This document shows, in pieces, positions 34,914 through 42,971 of a DNA stretch of 64,000 bases. Source of the stretch: Pantoea sp. Ap-967 (GTDB lineage: Bacteria; Pseudomonadota; Gammaproteobacteria; Pseudomonadales; Pseudomonadaceae); assembly GCF_011752565.1 (NCBI RefSeq), contig NZ_VWXK01000018.1:1-64000 (forward strand), written 5' to 3'. A model generated the notes under the pieces. The model saw nothing but the letters and a program-made list of their open reading frames with translations, was not told the DNA's origin and made no database searches. Position 1 is the stretch's first letter. Each line of letters opens with the position of its first letter. Made by a program: the position numbers and the translations under genes.

Positions 34914-35732
34914 TTACTTCTGGAGGAACGCCAGCAGGTCTTCGTTCAGCTGCTGGGCATGGGTTACGGCGAACCCGTGGGGCGCCCCGGCATACACCTT
35001 CAGCTCAGCCCCGCGAATCAGCTCGGCCGCCCGCTTGCCCGTGACCTCGAACGGCACGATCTGGTCGTCGTCGCCATGGATCACCAGGGTTGGCACATCG
35101 ATCTTGGCCATGTCCGGGCGGAAGTCGGTTTCGGCGAACGCGGTCACGCAGTCCAGGGTGCCCTTGATCGAGGCCAGCAATGCGATATTCAGGGTCTGGC
35201 TCTGCACGCCCTGGGATACTTTTTGCCCGTGGTTGATGCCATAGAACGGTGCGGCGAAATCGGCGATGAACTGCGCGCGGTCGGCACGCAGGCCGTCGCG
35301 AATGCCTTCGAACACCGACAGGTCGACGCCCTCGGGGTTGTCGTCACGCTTGCCGAACACCGGCGTCACCGCCCCCAACAATACCAAGCCGGCCACCCGC
35401 TCGCTGCCATGGCGGGCGATGTAGCGGCTGACATCGCCACCGCCCATCGAGAAGCCCACCAGGGTGACGTCGCGCAGGTCGAGGTGTTCGATCAACTGGG
35501 CGATGTCATCGGCGAAGGTGTCGTAGTCGTAGCCGCTCCACGGCTGGCTCGAACGGCCGAAACCGCGGCGGTCGAAGGCGATGGCGCGGTAGCCGCGGCT
35601 GGCCAGGAACTCCATCTGCGAATCCCACATGTCGGCATCCAGGGGCCAGCCGTGGCTGAACAACACGGGCTTGCCACTGCCCCAGTCCTTGTAATAGATC
35701 GAAGTGCCGTCGCGGGTAACGAGCGTGGTCAT
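34914..35732 (-). CDS. Alpha/beta-hydrolase, arylesterase / non-haem perhydrolase type
   Basis: A 272-residue serine hydrolase closely resembling the P. fluorescens aryl esterase with perhydrolase (non-haem chloroperoxidase) side activity. The catalytic triad is S95 (GFSMGG), D223 (HGDDDQ) and H252 (GAPHGF), each one residue later than in that enzyme. The oxyanion-hole HGW is at residues 27-29. GGAGATACC precedes the ATG. The stop is ten bases from a REP pair. It follows the ABM-like gene by 39 bases, so the two are probably co-transcribed. Confidence 0.93.
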   Translation of the reverse strand: MTTLVTRDGTSIYYKDWGSGKPVLFSHGWPLDADMWDSQMEFLASRGYRAIAFDRRGFGRSSQPWSGYDYDTFADDIAQLIEHLDLRDVTLVGFSMGGGDVSRYIARHGSERVAGLVLLGAVTPVFGKRDDNPEGVDLSVFEGIRDGLRADRAQFIADFAAPFYGINHGQKVSQGVQSQTLNIALLASIKGTLDCVTAFAETDFRPDMAKIDVPTLVIHGDDDQIVPFEVTGKRAAELIRGAELKVYAGAPHGFAVTHAQQLNEDLLAFLQK

Positions 35733-35771
35733 GTCGGTATCTCCTTGAAGTGTCGAGGTGAAGGCGTTGCT

Positions 35772-36338
35772 TCAGCCGCGCAGCCAGGTGGCGCAGCGGC
35801 GGGTTACCCAAGGCATGATGTAGAACACCACGGGCAGGATGACGAACAGGTTGGCGATCAGGTTGCCGCTGATCGGGCCGCCCAGGTGTGGGAAGCGCGC
35901 GAACAGGGGCGCCAGCAGCTGCGGGATGATCATGGTCATGGGGCAGATCACCAGGTAGGTCAACAGCGCCTGCTTCCAGCGCGGCGGTTGCGGCGCGCTG
36001 GTGCTGGGCGGGGTGAACCAGAACTCCGGGTCGTCGTGGACCTGGGTGTGGTCACCGCCTTCGAGCAACGGCAGCACTTCACTGACCAGTGCCTGGCGCT
36101 CGGCGGAGTTGACCCAGGCCTGCAACAGGCCAGCGTCGGCGAAACGCACCACGGTGGTGAAGTGTAGCCCGCCCTCGTCGGGGCGAATGACGTTGACGTC
36201 CAGGTGCCCTGGCTGGCGACGCGCGGTGCTGACCGTGCGCTTGAGCCAGGCCTCGTAGCCCGCCAGTGACTCGGCGCGGACCTTGTGCTGGATGACCAGG
36301 GTCACCACGTTGCGGTTGTCTTGGAATGCGGTGTTCAT
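35772..36338 (-). CDS. ABM-domain protein with C-terminal membrane segments
   Basis: A 188-residue protein. Residues about 8-105 match the antibiotic-biosynthesis-monooxygenase fold (VVTLVIQHKVRAESLAGYEA, HLDVNVIRPDEGGLHFTTVV). Residues about 120-185 contain two membrane helices (ALLTYLVICPMTMIIPQLL and ISGNLIANLFVILPVVFYIM) typical of the TIGR/DUF-type ABM-membrane proteins of Pseudomonas. It is probably anchored in the inner membrane with the ABM domain in the cytoplasm. The activity is unknown. It lies between ycaC paralogue 3 and the esterase gene, all on the minus strand. The ATG at 36338 follows AAGGAA. Confidence 0.85.
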   Translation of the reverse strand: MNTAFQDNRNVVTLVIQHKVRAESLAGYEAWLKRTVSTARRQPGHLDVNVIRPDEGGLHFTTVVRFADAGLLQAWVNSAERQALVSEVLPLLEGGDHTQVHDDPEFWFTPPSTSAPQPPRWKQALLTYLVICPMTMIIPQLLAPLFARFPHLGGPISGNLIANLFVILPVVFYIMPWVTRRCATWLRG

Positions 36339-36453
36339 CGGCGTTCCTTGGGATGAGCTTGCCCGCATCCACTGTGCAACGGTGGACGGGCGGAGGATTG
36401 GATAGGTGTGCTGCGCTGGGCGGGCACCGACTGGCGGTGCCCGGGCGCAAGGC

Positions 36454-37083
36454 TTACTTGTTGGCGTTGAAGGCGTTGTAGCTGGTCATCAGGTTGCGGT
36501 AGTCCGGGATGTGGTTGGAGCACAGCGCCGCCAGGCCTTCGATGTCGTTGCGCCAGTCGCGGTGCAGCTCGCAGGCCACGCCGAACCAGGTCATCAGTTG
36601 CGCGCCCGCCTGGCTCATGCGGTCGTGGGCGGCATCACGGGTCATTTCGTTGAAGGTGCCGGAAGCATCGGTCACCACGAACACATCGAACTCTTCTTCC
36701 AGGGCCGACAGGGCCGGGAAGGCGACGCACACTTCGGTCACCACGCCAGCGATGATCAGCTGCTTCTTGCCGGTGGCCTTCACCGCTTTCACGAAGTCTT
36801 CGTTGTCCCAGGCGTTGATCTGGCCTGGGCGGGCAATGTACGGCGCGTCCGGGAACAGTTCCTTGAGTTCCGGCACCAGCGGGCCGTTGGGGCCTTGCTC
36901 GAAGCTGGTGGTGAGGATGGTCGGCAGGTTGAAGAACTTGGCCAGGTCCGCCAGGGCCAGCACGTTGTTCTTGAAGGCATCCGGCTCGATGTCACGCACC
37001 AGGGACAGCAGGCCAGCCTGGTGGTCGACCAGCAGGACAGCGGCGTCGTCTTTGTTCAGGCGGTTGTATTTGAAGTTGGTCAT
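36454..37083 (-). CDS. YcaC-type cysteine hydrolase (isochorismatase superfamily), paralogue 3
   Basis: A 209-residue near-copy of paralogue 2 with the same D20 and C119. Most of the DNA is identical through the body of the gene, and the differences are concentrated at both ends, a pattern expected from gene conversion or recent duplication. AGGAG precedes the ATG. Its upstream region repeats the control region of paralogue 2 but is followed by a REP and an MscS gene instead of a LysR gene. Downstream lie the ABM-like and esterase genes on the same strand. Confidence 0.92.
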   Translation of the reverse strand: MTNFKYNRLNKDDAAVLLVDHQAGLLSLVRDIEPDAFKNNVLALADLAKFFNLPTILTTSFEQGPNGPLVPELKELFPDAPYIARPGQINAWDNEDFVKAVKATGKKQLIIAGVVTEVCVAFPALSALEEEFDVFVVTDASGTFNEMTRDAAHDRMSQAGAQLMTWFGVACELHRDWRNDIEGLAALCSNHIPDYRNLMTSYNAFNANK

Positions 37084-37120
37084 TTGGGTAGCTCCTAAGG
37101 GTTTTGATGTTTAGTAAGTT

Positions 37121-37213
37121 GGGTGTTTCGCGTTGATGGGAGAAGATTAAAACCATCACCTTTGGAGCGGTAGATAGTGGTTTTTGGCTTTAGCGTTCTG
37201 TTTTAGGAACGAT
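37121..37213. promoter_or_regulatory. Duplicated control region with paired inverted repeats (copy B)
   Basis: Copy of 28678-28771. TGATG-N15-CATCA and CGTTC-N8-GAACG (37194-37198 and 37207-37211) are both conserved with identical spacing, while the bases between the arms differ. This is the pattern of a selected binding site. Confidence 0.55.
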
Positions 37214-37230
37214 GGATTGGCGCTGCTGTG

Positions 37231-37311
37231 CAGCGCATCGCGAGCTTTGCTCGCTCCTACCCAGCCAGTGCACGGCCTGTAGGAGCGGGCTTGCCCCGCG
37301 AAGAGGCCGGC
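37231..37311. repeat. Mixed REP pair: two different cores
   Basis: The left element has the GCGAGC...GCTCGC core (CATCGCGAGCTTTGCTCGCT) and the inverted right element has the GGGCTTGCCCC core. Other pairs in the window combine two copies of the same core. Confidence 0.85.
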
Positions 37312-37383
37312 ACAGGCCCATTGCCTGCCCGGCCAACCTGCTCTATTACTACGCACAGCCCTCCCCTCACCCCCGAGACGCCC

Positions 37384-38811
37384 ATGCTGGCATTCATCCA
37401 GTCATCCCCGTTACTGCTCGGTACCGCCCTGCTCCTGCTCGACCTCGTTCTCTGGCAGCTGATCCCGATGCAGCGCCGTGCCTGGCGCATCGGTACTCGG
37501 CTGGTGATCTTCCTGCTGTTCAGCTCAGTGCTGGTGGCCGCCGGCATGAGCCCGCTGCAACCGCCGCCGTGGCCGGACGACGTTTCGCGCAACCTCATGG
37601 CCACGGTGCTGGCGATCGGCTGGTGGCTGTTCGGCGCGCGCACGGTGACGGTGGTGTTCGGCCTGCTGCTGGTCGCCCGTGGCAGCCATGGCGGGCGCCT
37701 GCTGCAGGATGTGCTGGGGGCGCTGATCTTCCTCGCTGCCGTGGTCGCCGCTGCTGGCTATGTGATGCAGCTGCCGGTGAAGGGCCTGCTGGCCACTTCC
37801 GGGGTTATGGCCATCGTCATCGGCCTGGCGCTGCAAAGCACCCTGGCCGACGTGTTCAGCGGCATCGTGCTGAACACCACGCGGCCCTACCAGATTGGTG
37901 ATTCGATCTCCATCGACGGCACCGAAGGCAAGGTGCTGGACATCGACTGGCGCGCCACCCGCCTGCTCACCGGCAGCGGCAGCCTGGCGGTGATCCCCAA
38001 CTCGGTGGCGGCCAAGGCGCGGCTGCTCAACCATAGCCGCCCGGCCGATGTGAACGGGGTGTCGATCAGCGTGGTGGTGCCGGCCAAGGTCCGGCCCAAG
38101 CGGGTGTTCGATGCGCTGGAGAAGGCCCTGCAGGGCACCAGCGCGATCCTTGCCTCACCCAAGCCCAAGGTCACGGTGAAGGCCTCGTCGCTGGAGTCGG
38201 TGGAATATGAGGCCAGTGGTTTCATTGCCGACATGGCCGGCAAGACCGAGGCGCGCAACCAGCTGTTCGACCTGGCCCACCGGCACCTGGAGGCCAGCGG
38301 TGTGATGTGGAACGTCGACCTGGCGATGCCGCCGCGCACGCGCCAGCGTGAAGTGCTGGACGAAGTGCGGGTGTTCCGCTCATTGACCGAGGAGGAACGC
38401 GATGCCCTGAGCCAGCGCATGACGACGGTGGAGTACCTGGCCGACCAGGTGATCCTGGGCGTGGGCGAGCATTCCGAGCATTTGCTGGTGATTGGCAGCG
38501 GCGTGGTGTCGGCGTCGGTACGTGAGGGTGACCGGCTGCTGGAGGCCGGGCGCATGGGGCCGGGCGAGGTGCTGGGGATCGAGGGGATCATCGACGAGGA
38601 GGCGTCGCTGGCCGAGTTCCGCACCTTGACCAGCTGCGTGCTGTACCGAATCGACAAGGCGCAGGTGAAGAACTGCCTGGAACAGCGGGGTGATGTGCAG
38701 ACCGCGTTGAGCAAGCTGCAGCGGTTCCGGCGCCAGAGCCGGGAATCGCTGTTGTTGCAGAAGCCGGTTTCGATCAAGAAGGGCGGCTTCTTGAGCTGGT
38801 TGCACAAGTAA
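37384..38811 (+). CDS. MscS-type mechanosensitive channel with cyclic-nucleotide-binding domain
   Basis: A 475-residue inner-membrane channel. Membrane helices occupy the first about 180 residues. The pore helix and MscS signature follow (GVMAIVIGLALQSTLADVFSG; RPYQIGDSISIDGTEGKVLDI), then the beta domain (NSVAAKARLLNHSRP). Residues about 335-445 form a cNMP-binding fold (RSLTEEERDALSQRMTTVEY, ILGVGEHSEHLLVIGSGVVS, GPGEVLGIEGIIDEEASLAE). Channels of this type (bCNG family) may be gated by cyclic nucleotides rather than tension. The start at 37384 has a weak site; upstream in-frame starts lie in the REP and are rejected. Confidence 0.9.
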   Translation: MLAFIQSSPLLLGTALLLLDLVLWQLIPMQRRAWRIGTRLVIFLLFSSVLVAAGMSPLQPPPWPDDVSRNLMATVLAIGWWLFGARTVTVVFGLLLVARGSHGGRLLQDVLGALIFLAAVVAAAGYVMQLPVKGLLATSGVMAIVIGLALQSTLADVFSGIVLNTTRPYQIGDSISIDGTEGKVLDIDWRATRLLTGSGSLAVIPNSVAAKARLLNHSRPADVNGVSISVVVPAKVRPKRVFDALEKALQGTSAILASPKPKVTVKASSLESVEYEASGFIADMAGKTEARNQLFDLAHRHLEASGVMWNVDLAMPPRTRQREVLDEVRVFRSLTEEERDALSQRMTTVEYLADQVILGVGEHSEHLLVIGSGVVSASVREGDRLLEAGRMGPGEVLGIEGIIDEEASLAEFRTLTSCVLYRIDKAQVKNCLEQRGDVQTALSKLQRFRRQSRESLLLQKPVSIKKGGFLSWLHK

Positions 38812-38819
38812 GCCTGGGC

Positions 38820-38866
38820 GGGCCCTTTCGCGGGGCAAGCCCGCTCCTACACCGCGAAGGGGCCGG
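38820..38866. repeat. Single REP element (GGGGCAAGCCC core)
   Basis: GGCCCTTTCGCGGGGCAAGC...GCTCCTACA is followed by a partial tail CCGCGAAGGGGCC. It lies between the convergent MscS and amaA genes. Confidence 0.85.
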
Positions 38867-38869
38867 TGC

Positions 38870-40156
38870 CTACAACACAACTCTTAGGCATTGCCCCGCG
38901 TGGTACAGCGAGAACCCGGACTCGTAGAACGCGGTTCGCAACGAAGGCGCACTCACCCCGCGCATCGGCGAGAACGGAATCGGCAAGCTGTCCGCCTCCC
39001 CCTTCAACAGAAACTCGGCAAACGCCCGGCCAATCACGGTGCCGGTGGTATTGCCGCGCCCGTTGTAGCCGGTGACCGCCACCAGCCCTGGCGCCGGTTC
39101 GAACAAACGCATCAGGTGGTCAGGGGTGAAGTCGATGCAACCGGTCCAGTGCATTTCCCACTCGACCTTGCCCAGCTGCGGGTAGTAGTGCCCCTGAATC
39201 CGGTCTGCCCAGCTGCGCACGAACCAGGCCGGCTTGTTGTCGACCCGGCCAAGGCTGCCAAGCAGCAGGCGGCCCTGGTCGTCACGGCGGATGCTGCTGA
39301 GCACGGTGCGGGTGTCCCACGAGCCTTGCCCGTGTGGCAACACCTTGTCGGCGGCGGCGCCGTGCAGCGGCTTGGAAGCCACCTGGTAGTAGTAACCGCG
39401 GAAGAACTGCTTTTGCAGGTTGCTCCAGTCGCCTTCGGTGTAGGCGCCGGTGGAAATCACCACCTTGTCGGCGCGCACCGAACCCCGCGCGGTCTTCACC
39501 CGCCAGGCATCGCCCTCACGCTCAAGGCCTTCGACCGAGGATTGCTGGAACAGCTTGCCGCCCAGGCCCGCCACGGCAACGGCCAGGCCCTGGGTGTAGC
39601 CCATCGGGTTGATGGTGCCAGCGCGGCGGTCGAGCAGCGCGGCGGAAATCTTGTCGGTACCGCAGTATTCCTGGCACTGGGCGCCGGTCAGCAATTCGAC
39701 ATCAGCCCCGCGGCGGCGCCATTGTTCGTGGCGGGCTTCGAGGTCGGCGATACCGGTGGCGTTGTGCGCCATGTGCAGCGTGCCCTGGTGCCGGGCCTGG
39801 CAGTCGATGCCCAGGCGGTCGATCAGTGCGAACACCTCGCCAGGGGCTTCACCAAGCACCTTGTTCAGGCGGCTGCCCTGCTTCTGGCCGAGGGTGGCCT
39901 CGACGTCATCGGGGCGGATCCAGGTGCCGGCATTGACCAGGCCGACGTTACGCCCGGAGCCACCATGGCCGATTGTCCAGGCTTCCAGCAGGATCACCGA
40001 CTTGCCCTGTTCGAGCAGGTGGATGGCTGCCGACAGGCCGGTGATGCCGCCGCCGATCACGCAGACATCGGCCTTGTGCTCACCGGCCAGGGCCTGGGTG
40101 GCGACGGTCGGTTGGCTGACGTGTTCCCACAAGCATTGTTGACGCAGTTCGGACAT
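38870..40156 (-). CDS. amaA: FAD-dependent L-pipecolate oxidase-like protein AmaA
   Basis: Flavin oxidase expected to convert L-pipecolate to piperideine-6-carboxylate in D-lysine catabolism. The 428-residue DAO-family protein has the FAD Rossmann motif VIGGGITGLSAAIHLLEQG near residues 32-50, the following GHGGSGRNVGLVN stretch, and a C-terminal TGYNGRGNTTGTVIGRA. The substrate is inferred from synteny: the next gene upstream on the same strand encodes the AmaB-type dehydrogenase, followed by a divergent LysR regulator and hglS, as in P. putida. Related glycine or putrescine oxidases are an alternative if context is ignored. Confidence 0.88.
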   Translation of the reverse strand: MSELRQQCLWEHVSQPTVATQALAGEHKADVCVIGGGITGLSAAIHLLEQGKSVILLEAWTIGHGGSGRNVGLVNAGTWIRPDDVEATLGQKQGSRLNKVLGEAPGEVFALIDRLGIDCQARHQGTLHMAHNATGIADLEARHEQWRRRGADVELLTGAQCQEYCGTDKISAALLDRRAGTINPMGYTQGLAVAVAGLGGKLFQQSSVEGLEREGDAWRVKTARGSVRADKVVISTGAYTEGDWSNLQKQFFRGYYYQVASKPLHGAAADKVLPHGQGSWDTRTVLSSIRRDDQGRLLLGSLGRVDNKPAWFVRSWADRIQGHYYPQLGKVEWEMHWTGCIDFTPDHLMRLFEPAPGLVAVTGYNGRGNTTGTVIGRAFAEFLLKGEADSLPIPFSPMRGVSAPSLRTAFYESGFSLYHAGQCLRVVL

Positions 40157-40200
40157 GGCCCGGCTCCAGCAGTGTTGTTCTTGTTGGGGCTGCTGTGCAG

Positions 40201-40270
40201 CCCATCGCAGGCAAGCCAGCTCCTACAGGGATCTCCATTGCCTGCGCGAACCGGGGGCAAGCCCCCGGCC
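40201..40270. repeat. REP-like element, variant core
   Basis: CATCGCAGGCAAGCCAGCTCCTACAGG is followed by an imperfect inverted part (GGGGGCAAGCCCCC). It has the REP tail but a different core and lies between amaB and amaA. Confidence 0.6.
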
Positions 40271-40286
40271 ATACCGCCTCATTCCA

Positions 40287-41777
40287 TCAATCGAACACGA
40301 TACCCTGGGCCAGCGGCAGCTCACGCGAGTAGTTCACGGTATTGGTCTGGCGGCGCATATAACCCTTCCAGGCATCCGACCCGGACTCGCGCCCACCGCC
40401 GGTTTCCTTCTCGCCGCCAAACGCCCCGCCGATCTCCGCACCGCTGGTACCGATGTTGACGTTGGCAATGCCGCAATCGCTGCCCGAAGCACTCTGGAAG
40501 CGCTCGGCCTCGCGAATGTCGGTGGTGAAGATGCACGAGGACAGGCCCTGTGGCACTTCGTTGTTCAGGCGCAGGGCCTCTTCGAAGTCATCGTAGGCCA
40601 GCACGTACAGAATCGGCGCGAACGTCTCGTGGCGCACCACATCGCTCTGGGCTGGCATTTCGGCAATGGCCGGCGACACGTAGTAGGCATTCGGGTACTG
40701 CTCGGCCAGTTGGCGCTCACCGCCGAACACCTGGCCACCCTCGTCGCGGGCCTTGGCCAGTGCGCCTTGCATGGCGTCGAACGACAGCTTGTCGATCAGC
40801 GGGCCGACCAGGTTGTCCTTGCGAGGGTCGCCGATGCGCACCTTGCCATAGGCGGCTTTGACGCGGGCCACCACTTCGTCCTTGATCGAGCGGTGCACGA
40901 TCAGGCGGCGCAGGGTGGTGCAGCGCTGGCCGGCGGTGCCTACGGCCGAGAACAGGATGCCGCGCACGGCCAGGTCCAGGTCGGCGCTCGGGGCCAGGAT
41001 CATGGCGTTGTTGCCGCCCAGCTCCAGGATGCTGCGGCCAAAGCGGGCCGCTACCCGTGGGCCCACTTCACGGCCCATGCGGGTGCTGCCGGTGGCGCTG
41101 ACCAGCGGCACGCGCGGGTCGTCGACCAGGGCTTCGCCGGCTTCACGGCCACCGATCACCAGCTGGGCCAAGCCCGCCGGGGCATCGCCGAAGGCGTTCA
41201 GGGCTTTTTCGAACAGCGCCTGGCAGGCCAGGGCAGTCAGTGGGGTTTTCTCGGACGGTTTCCACACCACGGCGTTGCCGGCCACCAGGGCCAGGGAGGT
41301 GTTCCACGCCCACACGGCGACCGGGAAGTTGAAGGCGCTGATCACGCCGACCACGCCCAGCGGGTGCCAGGTTTCGCGCATGTGGTGGCCGGGGCGTTCG
41401 GAGGCAATGGTCAGGCCGTACAGCTGGCGCGACAGGCCAACGGCGAAGTCGCAGATGTCGATCATTTCCTGCACTTCGCCCAAGCCTTCCTGGGTGATCT
41501 TGCCGGCTTCGATGGACACCAGTTCGCCAAGGTCGGCCTTGTGCGCACGCAGCACTTCGCCAAACAGGCGCACCAGTTCGCCACGGCGCGGGGCCGGCAC
41601 GCTGCGCCAGGCTTCGAAGGCGCGCTGGGCCTGGTCGATGCGGGCGGTGGTCTCGGCCTTGCCGAGCAGTTTCACCGAGGCGATCTGGCTGCCGTCGATC
41701 GGCGTGTGAACAGGGTAGTCGCCCTGGGTGTAAGCCTCGGCGGCAACGCCAAGGCGCTCGAGCAATCCAGCAACCAT
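40287..41777 (-). CDS. amaB: Piperideine-6-carboxylate / 2-aminoadipate semialdehyde dehydrogenase AmaB
   Basis: NAD(P)-dependent aldehyde dehydrogenase of 496 residues that would oxidise 2-aminoadipate semialdehyde to 2-aminoadipate. The motifs are SAFNFPVAVWAWNTSLALVA (cofactor and membrane-like helix region), catalytic glutamate in LELGGNNA, and catalytic cysteine in VGTAGQRCTTLRRL. The ending SGSDAWKGYMRRQTNTVNYS is characteristic of the ALDH7 group (antiquitin, AmaB). AGGAG upstream of 41777 sets the start. It is the first gene of the amaB-amaA operon, divergent from its likely LysR regulator. Confidence 0.93.
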   Translation of the reverse strand: MVAGLLERLGVAAEAYTQGDYPVHTPIDGSQIASVKLLGKAETTARIDQAQRAFEAWRSVPAPRRGELVRLFGEVLRAHKADLGELVSIEAGKITQEGLGEVQEMIDICDFAVGLSRQLYGLTIASERPGHHMRETWHPLGVVGVISAFNFPVAVWAWNTSLALVAGNAVVWKPSEKTPLTALACQALFEKALNAFGDAPAGLAQLVIGGREAGEALVDDPRVPLVSATGSTRMGREVGPRVAARFGRSILELGGNNAMILAPSADLDLAVRGILFSAVGTAGQRCTTLRRLIVHRSIKDEVVARVKAAYGKVRIGDPRKDNLVGPLIDKLSFDAMQGALAKARDEGGQVFGGERQLAEQYPNAYYVSPAIAEMPAQSDVVRHETFAPILYVLAYDDFEEALRLNNEVPQGLSSCIFTTDIREAERFQSASGSDCGIANVNIGTSGAEIGGAFGGEKETGGGRESGSDAWKGYMRRQTNTVNYSRELPLAQGIVFD

Positions 41778-41913
41778 TTGTGCTTCTCCTACATCGGGTG
41801 ATGGGGTGGAAAAATGATGTGGATCAGTATTAATCCGATCACACCGGTGCAACAAACGACCTTTATTCCGCATATCATTCCGTCAGGTAATGATCCGAGC
41901 CACAGAGACCGCT

Positions 41914-42804
41914 ATGTCCAAACGCCTGGTGCCTTCCATGACCGCGCTGCAGTGCTTCGAGGCCGCAGCCCGTCACCTGAGCTTTACCCGTGCCGCCGAA
42001 GAACTGCACCTGACGCAAAGTGCGGTCAGCAAGCAGGTGGCGCAGCTTGAAGACATGCTGCGCCACCACCTGTTCCTGCGCATCCGCCGGCGCCTGCAAC
42101 TGACCCCGGCCGGCAGCCTGTACCTGGCCGAGGTCAACAAGATCCTCACCCAGGTCGACATGTCCAGCCGCTACGTGCTGACCTACGGCGAGCAGACCGA
42201 GATATTGAAGGTAGCCACTCAACCGAGTTTTGGCGTGCGCTGGCTGATTCCGCACCTCAAGGGCTTCGGCAAGCGCCACCCCAATATCCACCTGGATATC
42301 CGCAACGAGATGGAGCCGTTTGCCCTGCTGCAAGGCTCGGCGGATGCGGTGTTCTTCTATGGGCAGGGCACCTGGCCGGGGGCAACCTGCATCGAGCTGT
42401 TCGGCGAGGAAGTGGTGCCGGTGTGTGCCCCGGAGTTGCTGGCCGGGGGTGAGCCAGACAGTGCCGAGGCATTGGCGCAGCGGGTGCTGCTGCAAAGCAC
42501 GTCGCGGCCGGAGGCCTGGCATGAATGGTTTCTGGAGCTGGGGTTGCACAGTGTCAGTGCCTACCACGGGCCGCGCTTCGATACGTTCTATATGGCGCTC
42601 AGTGCAGCGCAGGCCGGCTGTGGGGTGGCGTTGGTGCCGCGGTACCTGGTGGCGAAGGAGTTGGCCGAGGGCAGTCTGGTGATTGCCTGGGACCATGCGA
42701 TGAAAAGTGCCGGGAAGCATTACCTGGCGTTTGCCGAGCATGCGGCGGAGGTGCCGAAGGTGCGGGCGTTGGTGGAATGGATTCGCGAGCAGCTTCCGGG
42801 TTGA
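41914..42804 (+). CDS. LysR-type regulator of the ama operon
   Basis: A 296-residue GcvA-like LysR protein with the helix-turn-helix LSFTRAAEELHLTQSAVSKQVAQLE near residues 22-46 and an effector domain from about residue 90 (ILKVATQPSFGVRWLIPHLK). It is divergent from amaB across 136 bases; that gap is AT-richer than its surroundings and contains inverted repeats such as CATT-N9-AATG just before the gene. The position implies control of amaBA and perhaps of hglS downstream. An in-frame ATG at 41890 is less likely because its ribosome binding site is only two bases away. Confidence 0.9.
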   Translation: MSKRLVPSMTALQCFEAAARHLSFTRAAEELHLTQSAVSKQVAQLEDMLRHHLFLRIRRRLQLTPAGSLYLAEVNKILTQVDMSSRYVLTYGEQTEILKVATQPSFGVRWLIPHLKGFGKRHPNIHLDIRNEMEPFALLQGSADAVFFYGQGTWPGATCIELFGEEVVPVCAPELLAGGEPDSAEALAQRVLLQSTSRPEAWHEWFLELGLHSVSAYHGPRFDTFYMALSAAQAGCGVALVPRYLVAKELAEGSLVIAWDHAMKSAGKHYLAFAEHAAEVPKVRALVEWIREQLPG

Positions 42805-42866
42805 GGGCCTCTTCGCGGGGCAAGCCCGCTCCTACAAGGCGCGGGCTTGCCCCGCGAAGAGGCCCT
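42804..42866. repeat. REP pair, tightly packed (GGGGCAAGCCC core)
   Basis: Arms AGGGCCTCTTCGCGGGGCAA and TTGCCCCGCGAAGAGGCCCT form an almost perfect inverted repeat with a very short spacer, starting at the stop codon of the LysR gene. Confidence 0.92.
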
Positions 42867-42971
42867 AAAGGTCGATCGCAAATGGAATGACTGGCGCACT
42901 TTTTTTCGCTTGTGAGCCAAGTGCATTCCCAGCTTTCATGTAAGTGTCCGAACCCAACCAGGAAGCTTGCG

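Larger units (their letters stand above)
37084..37383. other. Intergenic region with duplicated control region and a mixed REP pair
   Basis: This is 300 bases between ycaC paralogue 3 and the divergent MscS gene. It holds copy B of the duplicated control region (37121-37213) and a REP pair (37231-37311). No gene was recognised. The LysR reading frame present at the equivalent place in copy A is absent. Confidence 0.7.

Noticed and set aside
32867..35044. 725-codon plus-strand frame across amidohydrolase and esterase genes
   Set aside because: It crosses a REP and two well-supported minus-strand genes; the composition is typical of an antisense shadow.
42804..42866. Hairpin taken as a classical intrinsic terminator
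   Set aside because: It is a tightly packed REP pair without a T-run. It may stop transcription but is not a standard terminator.
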